NCBI GenBank assembly: GCA_002281575.1
Contig: NCGN01000013.1
Span: 107,305-171,304, forward strand
Source of the DNA: Sphingobacteriia bacterium 28-36-52
Lineage (GTDB): Bacteria; Bacteroidota; Bacteroidia; Chitinophagales; Chitinophagaceae
Direction of reading: 5' to 3'
DNA length: 64,000 bases
The position numbers and the translations under genes were made by a program. The notes beneath the pieces were generated by a model. The model saw nothing but the letters and a program-made list of their open reading frames with translations, ran no database searches and was not told the DNA's origin. Below, one piece after another: positions 61,204 through 64,000 of the stretch (position 1 is its first letter; the number at the start of each line of letters is the position of its first letter).

Positions 61204-61548
61204 ATGCCATTGTTTAATATTCATGAAATTCCTTCCTGCAATTTAATAGAAGGATATGATGCGCAGTTTATTCATACTGCCAATGCAACCTATTCTCATG
61301 TAAAAGCGAAAGCAGATGCAGTACTACCAACACATTCGCATCCGCAGGAACAAGTGTCTTATATTTTAGATGGAACTTTTGAATTAACTGTTGAGGGAGT
61401 AAAACATGTTTTAGAACCGGGGCAGGTTTTTGTTATCCCTTCTAATACCAAGCATAGTGGACTTGCTATAACCGACTGTTTTATACTCGACGTCTTCACG
61501 CCATTGCGTGAAGACTATCGAGAAAAAGGTGGAATCAATTTAGGTTAA
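61204..61548 (+). CDS. cupin domain protein
   Basis: The protein of about 114 residues is a single conserved beta-barrel with cupin motif 1 (THSHPQEQVSYILDGTFEL, metal-binding His pair and Glu) and motif 2 (PGQVFVIPSNTKHSG). The ATG at 61204 fits the domain boundary better than the GTG at 61153. Its stop overlaps the stop of the convergent etfA. Substrate unknown. Confidence 0.88.
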   Translation: MPLFNIHEIPSCNLIEGYDAQFIHTANATYSHVKAKADAVLPTHSHPQEQVSYILDGTFELTVEGVKHVLEPGQVFVIPSNTKHSGLAITDCFILDVFTPLREDYREKGGINLG

Positions 61549-62510
61549 GCTCCTGCTTTCATTTTTTGAATAGCAGCAGTTAGTTGAGGTACTACTTCAA
61601 ATGCATCTCCTACAATACCGTAGTCTGCTGCTTTGAAGAATGGAGCTTCGGGATCTTTATTAATCACTACAATTACTTTAGATCTGTTCACTCCAGCTAA
61701 GTGCTGAATAGCGCCTGAAATACCAATAGCAATATATAAATTTGGAGCAACTTGAACACCTGTTTGACCAACGTGTTCATGGTGTGGTCTCCAATGTGCA
61801 TCACCTACTGGTCTGCTACATGCTGTAGCAGCACCCAATTCTTTTGCAAGGTCTAATAAAATGCCCCAGTGTTCAGGTCCTTTTAAACCTCTACCACCAC
61901 TTACTACAATATCTGCTTCAGTTAAAGGAACTTCACCAGTGATTTTATTGACAGCAGTAATTTTTACTTTCGGTTCATTCACTGTTACCGCTAATGCTTC
62001 AACAACTGCAGTGCCTTCTGTGGCAACTGTTTTATAAGAATTCGGGTTTAATGAAATCACTTTGACTGCAGAAAGGATATTCACATGTGCATATGCTTTG
62101 CCAGAGAATACTGTTTTCTTAACTGAAAAGCCATTGCTTGTATTGGGCAATGCGCAAGCCCCTGCTACTAAACCGGCTTTTAATTTAGCAGCCACTCTTG
62201 CAGCTACTGCTTTACCGGTTTGGTTATGTGAAAATACGATTACTGTGGCACCACTTGTAGTAGCTGCTTCACTAATTACACTTGCATAAACCTGTGCGTC
62301 TACATTGTTTAATGCAGCATTACTCACTTGGTGAATTTTGCTCACCCCGTATTTGCCTAAAGCTGCTAAGTCTTCGGTTACAGTGCCTAGTACAATACCT
62401 TCAGCAGTAGTTCCCAATTGCTTGGCTACATCTGCACCATAGGTTAGTGCTTCTAAAGAAGATTTTTTTACATGACCTTCTGATTGATCTATAAATATTA
62501 AAACTGACAT
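61545..62510 (-). CDS. etfA: electron transfer flavoprotein alpha subunit
   Basis: The 321-residue subunit has an N-terminal ETF domain and the C-terminal FAD-binding domain (VVSGGRGLKGPEH, SRPVGDAHWRPHHEHVGQTG, IGISGAIQHLAG). With EtfB it carries electrons from acyl-CoA dehydrogenases to the quinone pool. It follows etfB by 45 bases on the same strand. Confidence 0.96.
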   Translation of the reverse strand: MSVLIFIDQSEGHVKKSSLEALTYGADVAKQLGTTAEGIVLGTVTEDLAALGKYGVSKIHQVSNAALNNVDAQVYASVISEAATTSGATVIVFSHNQTGKAVAARVAAKLKAGLVAGACALPNTSNGFSVKKTVFSGKAYAHVNILSAVKVISLNPNSYKTVATEGTAVVEALAVTVNEPKVKITAVNKITGEVPLTEADIVVSGGRGLKGPEHWGILLDLAKELGAATACSRPVGDAHWRPHHEHVGQTGVQVAPNLYIAIGISGAIQHLAGVNRSKVIVVINKDPEAPFFKAADYGIVGDAFEVVPQLTAAIQKMKAGA

Positions 62511-62555
62511 GTTAAATGATTTGATGTGATGATGGATTGTAAAACAAACGCTAGA

Positions 62556-63299
62556 TTAAATGGCTTTGGCTTCTTCATGTAATAATCTTACTAGTTCAGC
62601 AACATTATCTGGGGCCACCAATTTAACACCTGCTTTTGCTGGTGGCAATTCAAAGCTTTGTATGCTGGTAAGGGCATCCACTGCAATTGGCTCTACCACT
62701 TTAAGTGGTTTTGTTCTTGCCGCCATAATACCGCGCATATTTGGAATGCGTTGTTCAGCCATTCCTTTTTGGCAACTTACTACAACAGGTAGCGCTACTT
62801 CTGCGGTTTCTTCACCACCATCAATCTCGCGAACAACAGTTGCTGTAGTTCCATTTAAATCGAATTTTGTAGCTAAAGAAATATAGGGGCTATCGACTAA
62901 TTCAGCAACCATACCACCAATAGAAGAACCATTATAGTCAATGGTTTCTTTACCCGTGAAAATTAAATCATAACCACCTTGCTTTGCTACTTCAGCAATT
63001 TGTGCAGCAATATAGTAAGCGTCACTATTGTCGGTATTAACTCGGATGGCTTCGTCTCCACCTAATGCCAACGCTTTTCTGATGATTGGTTCTGCGTCTG
63101 CATTACCTACTGTAACTAAATGAATAGTTGCCGCAGGATTAGCTTCTTTTAATTCAATGGCTCTAACTAATGAATACCATTCATCGTAAGGATTAATGAT
63201 CCATTGTACACCCGCTTCATCAAATTTTGTATTGCCATCGGTAAAGGCAATTTTAGAAGTAGTGTCTGGTGTTTTACTTACACAAACTAAAATCTTCAT
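62556..63299 (-). CDS. etfB: electron transfer flavoprotein beta subunit
   Basis: The 247-residue subunit has the ETF beta landmarks ILVCVSKTPDTTSKIAF, WIINPYDEWYSLVRAIELKE, TGKETIDYNGSSIGGMVAELVD and a C-terminal AMP-site arm. A TATATTTG box (63353-63346) lies upstream and marks a probable promoter of etfBA, with a leader of about 40 bases. Confidence 0.96.
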   Translation of the reverse strand: MKILVCVSKTPDTTSKIAFTDGNTKFDEAGVQWIINPYDEWYSLVRAIELKEANPAATIHLVTVGNADAEPIIRKALALGGDEAIRVNTDNSDAYYIAAQIAEVAKQGGYDLIFTGKETIDYNGSSIGGMVAELVDSPYISLATKFDLNGTTATVVREIDGGEETAEVALPVVVSCQKGMAEQRIPNMRGIMAARTKPLKVVEPIAVDALTSIQSFELPPAKAGVKLVAPDNVAELVRLLHEEAKAI

Positions 63300-63413
63300 A
63301 TGGTTAAGGTTTATCTTTTAATTTAGTTGTTTATGCAACTATTCGCAAATATACTGTGTCAAACTAATAACTGTTTGTATTTAACCAAAAAATAACCAAA
63401 AAGTTTCGGCTGT

Positions 63414-63584
63414 TTATTCATCCGATAATGGCTGGTCGTTTCCCTTCTTCATTTCTTTAGCAAAAAAAGAAGCCAATGCAGCTAATTCTGCGTTGGTTAA
63501 ATTATTCTCAATTTTAGACAAGGCTTCGTTAGATAGCGCATTGTCTAATTCCTTTTCTTCGTCTTTGTTGTTGTCTTTTTCCAC
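63414..63584 (-). CDS. small acidic hypothetical protein
   Basis: A 56-codon frame from GTG (63582-63584) to TAA (63414-63416) reads as a charged helical protein, with ELDNALSNEALSKIENN and a second helix LTNAELAALASFFAKEMKKG. It is in the space between etfB and the divergent TPR gene. It looks coding because of its amphipathic helices and low-stop context, but no family is recognised and the start is not certain. Confidence 0.4.
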   Translation of the reverse strand: MEKDNNKDEEKELDNALSNEALSKIENNLTNAELAALASFFAKEMKKGNDQPLSDE

Positions 63585-63618
63585 CCAGTAAAAGTAAGGA
63601 ATTTCATACTTTAGCCAG

Positions 63619-63930
63619 ATGAATCGAATTGACAGAATTCAAGAAATGTTAGCATCCAATCCTACTGACCAATTTTTGCGCCATGCATTGGCTTTGGAGT
63701 GGATCAAGATTGGAAATGATGCAGCAGCGAGGGGCTTATTTGAAGCCATTTTAACCGAAGACCCCACTTATATTGGTTCTTATTATCATTTAGCTAAATT
63801 GCTAGAAAGAGTAGGTGAAACAACCGCAGCCATAGAATGGTATGAGAAAGGAATGGCAGCAGCAAAAGCCGCAAAAGACCAACATTCATATAATGAATTG
63901 CAATCTGCCTACGAAGACTTAGCTTACTAG
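63619..63930 (+). CDS. tetratricopeptide-repeat protein
   Basis: The 103-residue protein consists of about two to three TPR helices pairs (RHALALEWIKIGNDAAARGLFEA, IGSYYHLAKLLERVGETTAAIEWYEKG). Such proteins mediate protein contacts. No partner is suggested by the neighbours. A near-consensus box TACTTTAG lies just upstream. Confidence 0.82.
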   Translation: MNRIDRIQEMLASNPTDQFLRHALALEWIKIGNDAAARGLFEAILTEDPTYIGSYYHLAKLLERVGETTAAIEWYEKGMAAAKAAKDQHSYNELQSAYEDLAY

Positions 63931-63966
63931 TAGCAAAACAAAATCGATACCATTAAAATTGCCATC

Positions 63967-64000
63967 ATGTCTTACGATTACCAAAAATACAAGACCCCAA
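63967..64000 (+). CDS. start of an unknown gene, cut by the window edge
   Basis: An ATG at 63967 opens a frame reading MSYDYQKYKTP through the window end. A TAAAATTG, one base off TANNTTTG, lies about 7 bases upstream. Only 11 codons are visible, so the product cannot be named. Confidence 0.5.
   Translation, partial: MSYDYQKYKTP

Noticed and set aside
1..64000. tRNA, rRNA, IS element or phage genes
   Set aside because: No cloverleaf, rRNA motif, transposase, integrase or phage structural gene was recognised on either strand.

Overview
This window is a chromosomal segment of an AT-rich member of the Bacteroidota, most likely Chitinophagaceae or a close relative. That placement is inferred from several features. 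The -7 promoter elements fit TANNTTTG. There is an OmpA protein with thrombospondin-type-3 repeats, a DAHP synthase fused C-terminally to chorismate mutase, and short lipoproteins with a lipobox. Strong GNRA-free stem plus poly-T terminators are common. No rRNA, tRNA, CRISPR array, IS element or phage gene was seen. Genes are tightly packed, and no gene-free stretch exceeds about 230 bases.

Layout. 1-10.8 kb: housekeeping genes (SprT-like fragment, sucC, YceI, DinB, secreted subtilase, RluD-type pseudouridine synthase, lipB, a PLP enzyme, a sugar nucleotidyltransferase), then an ECF sigma factor followed by a membrane protein that joins an anti-sigma-like N-terminus to a trypsin-like protease. 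10.9-11.2 kb: a tiny lipoprotein gene and a possibly structured 3' RNA. 11.28-20.9 kb: an aromatic amino acid cluster (prephenate dehydratase, aminotransferase, prephenate dehydrogenase, DEAD-box helicase, DAHP synthase-chorismate mutase, aroB, aroA, aroC, DUF952). Upstream lies an unannotated 28-codon leader peptide rich in Phe and Tyr codons, followed by a terminator and a competing antiterminator arm. This reads as a transcription attenuator and is the strongest regulatory finding here. 21-23 kb: RlpA-like and OmpA-like envelope proteins. 23.1-28.3 kb: a six-gene minus-strand operon (lipoprotein, UbiA-like membrane protein, M42 peptidase, glutamine-amidotransferase-like protein, ATP-grasp-like protein, MiaE). 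28.3-33.1 kb: a LuxE-like protein and two damaged or partial glycosyltransferase genes.

30.7-41.4 kb is a two-component signalling cluster. It contains a full hybrid histidine kinase with Hpt, a sigma-54 activator, a NarL-type regulator, a lone receiver, and three paralogous PAS-DHp-receiver proteins. The paralogues have an H-box helix and a receiver but no room for an HATPase domain, and one has lost its phospho-accepting His. A repeated 18-bp palindrome lies between the NarL-type gene and the lone receiver gene.

41.4-64 kb: an EamA transporter, dapD, a GT9 glycosyltransferase, CCA-adding enzyme, a pRiA4b ORF-3-like protein, miaA, murB, priA, an acyltransferase, gltD and gltB, a DUF885 protein, ispE, a DUF151 bifunctional nuclease, a DUF3817 protein, a cupin, etfA, etfB, a small hypothetical, a TPR protein and the start of one more gene. 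Several genes have a TANNTTTG box only 4-8 bases before the start codon, suggesting leaderless mRNAs.
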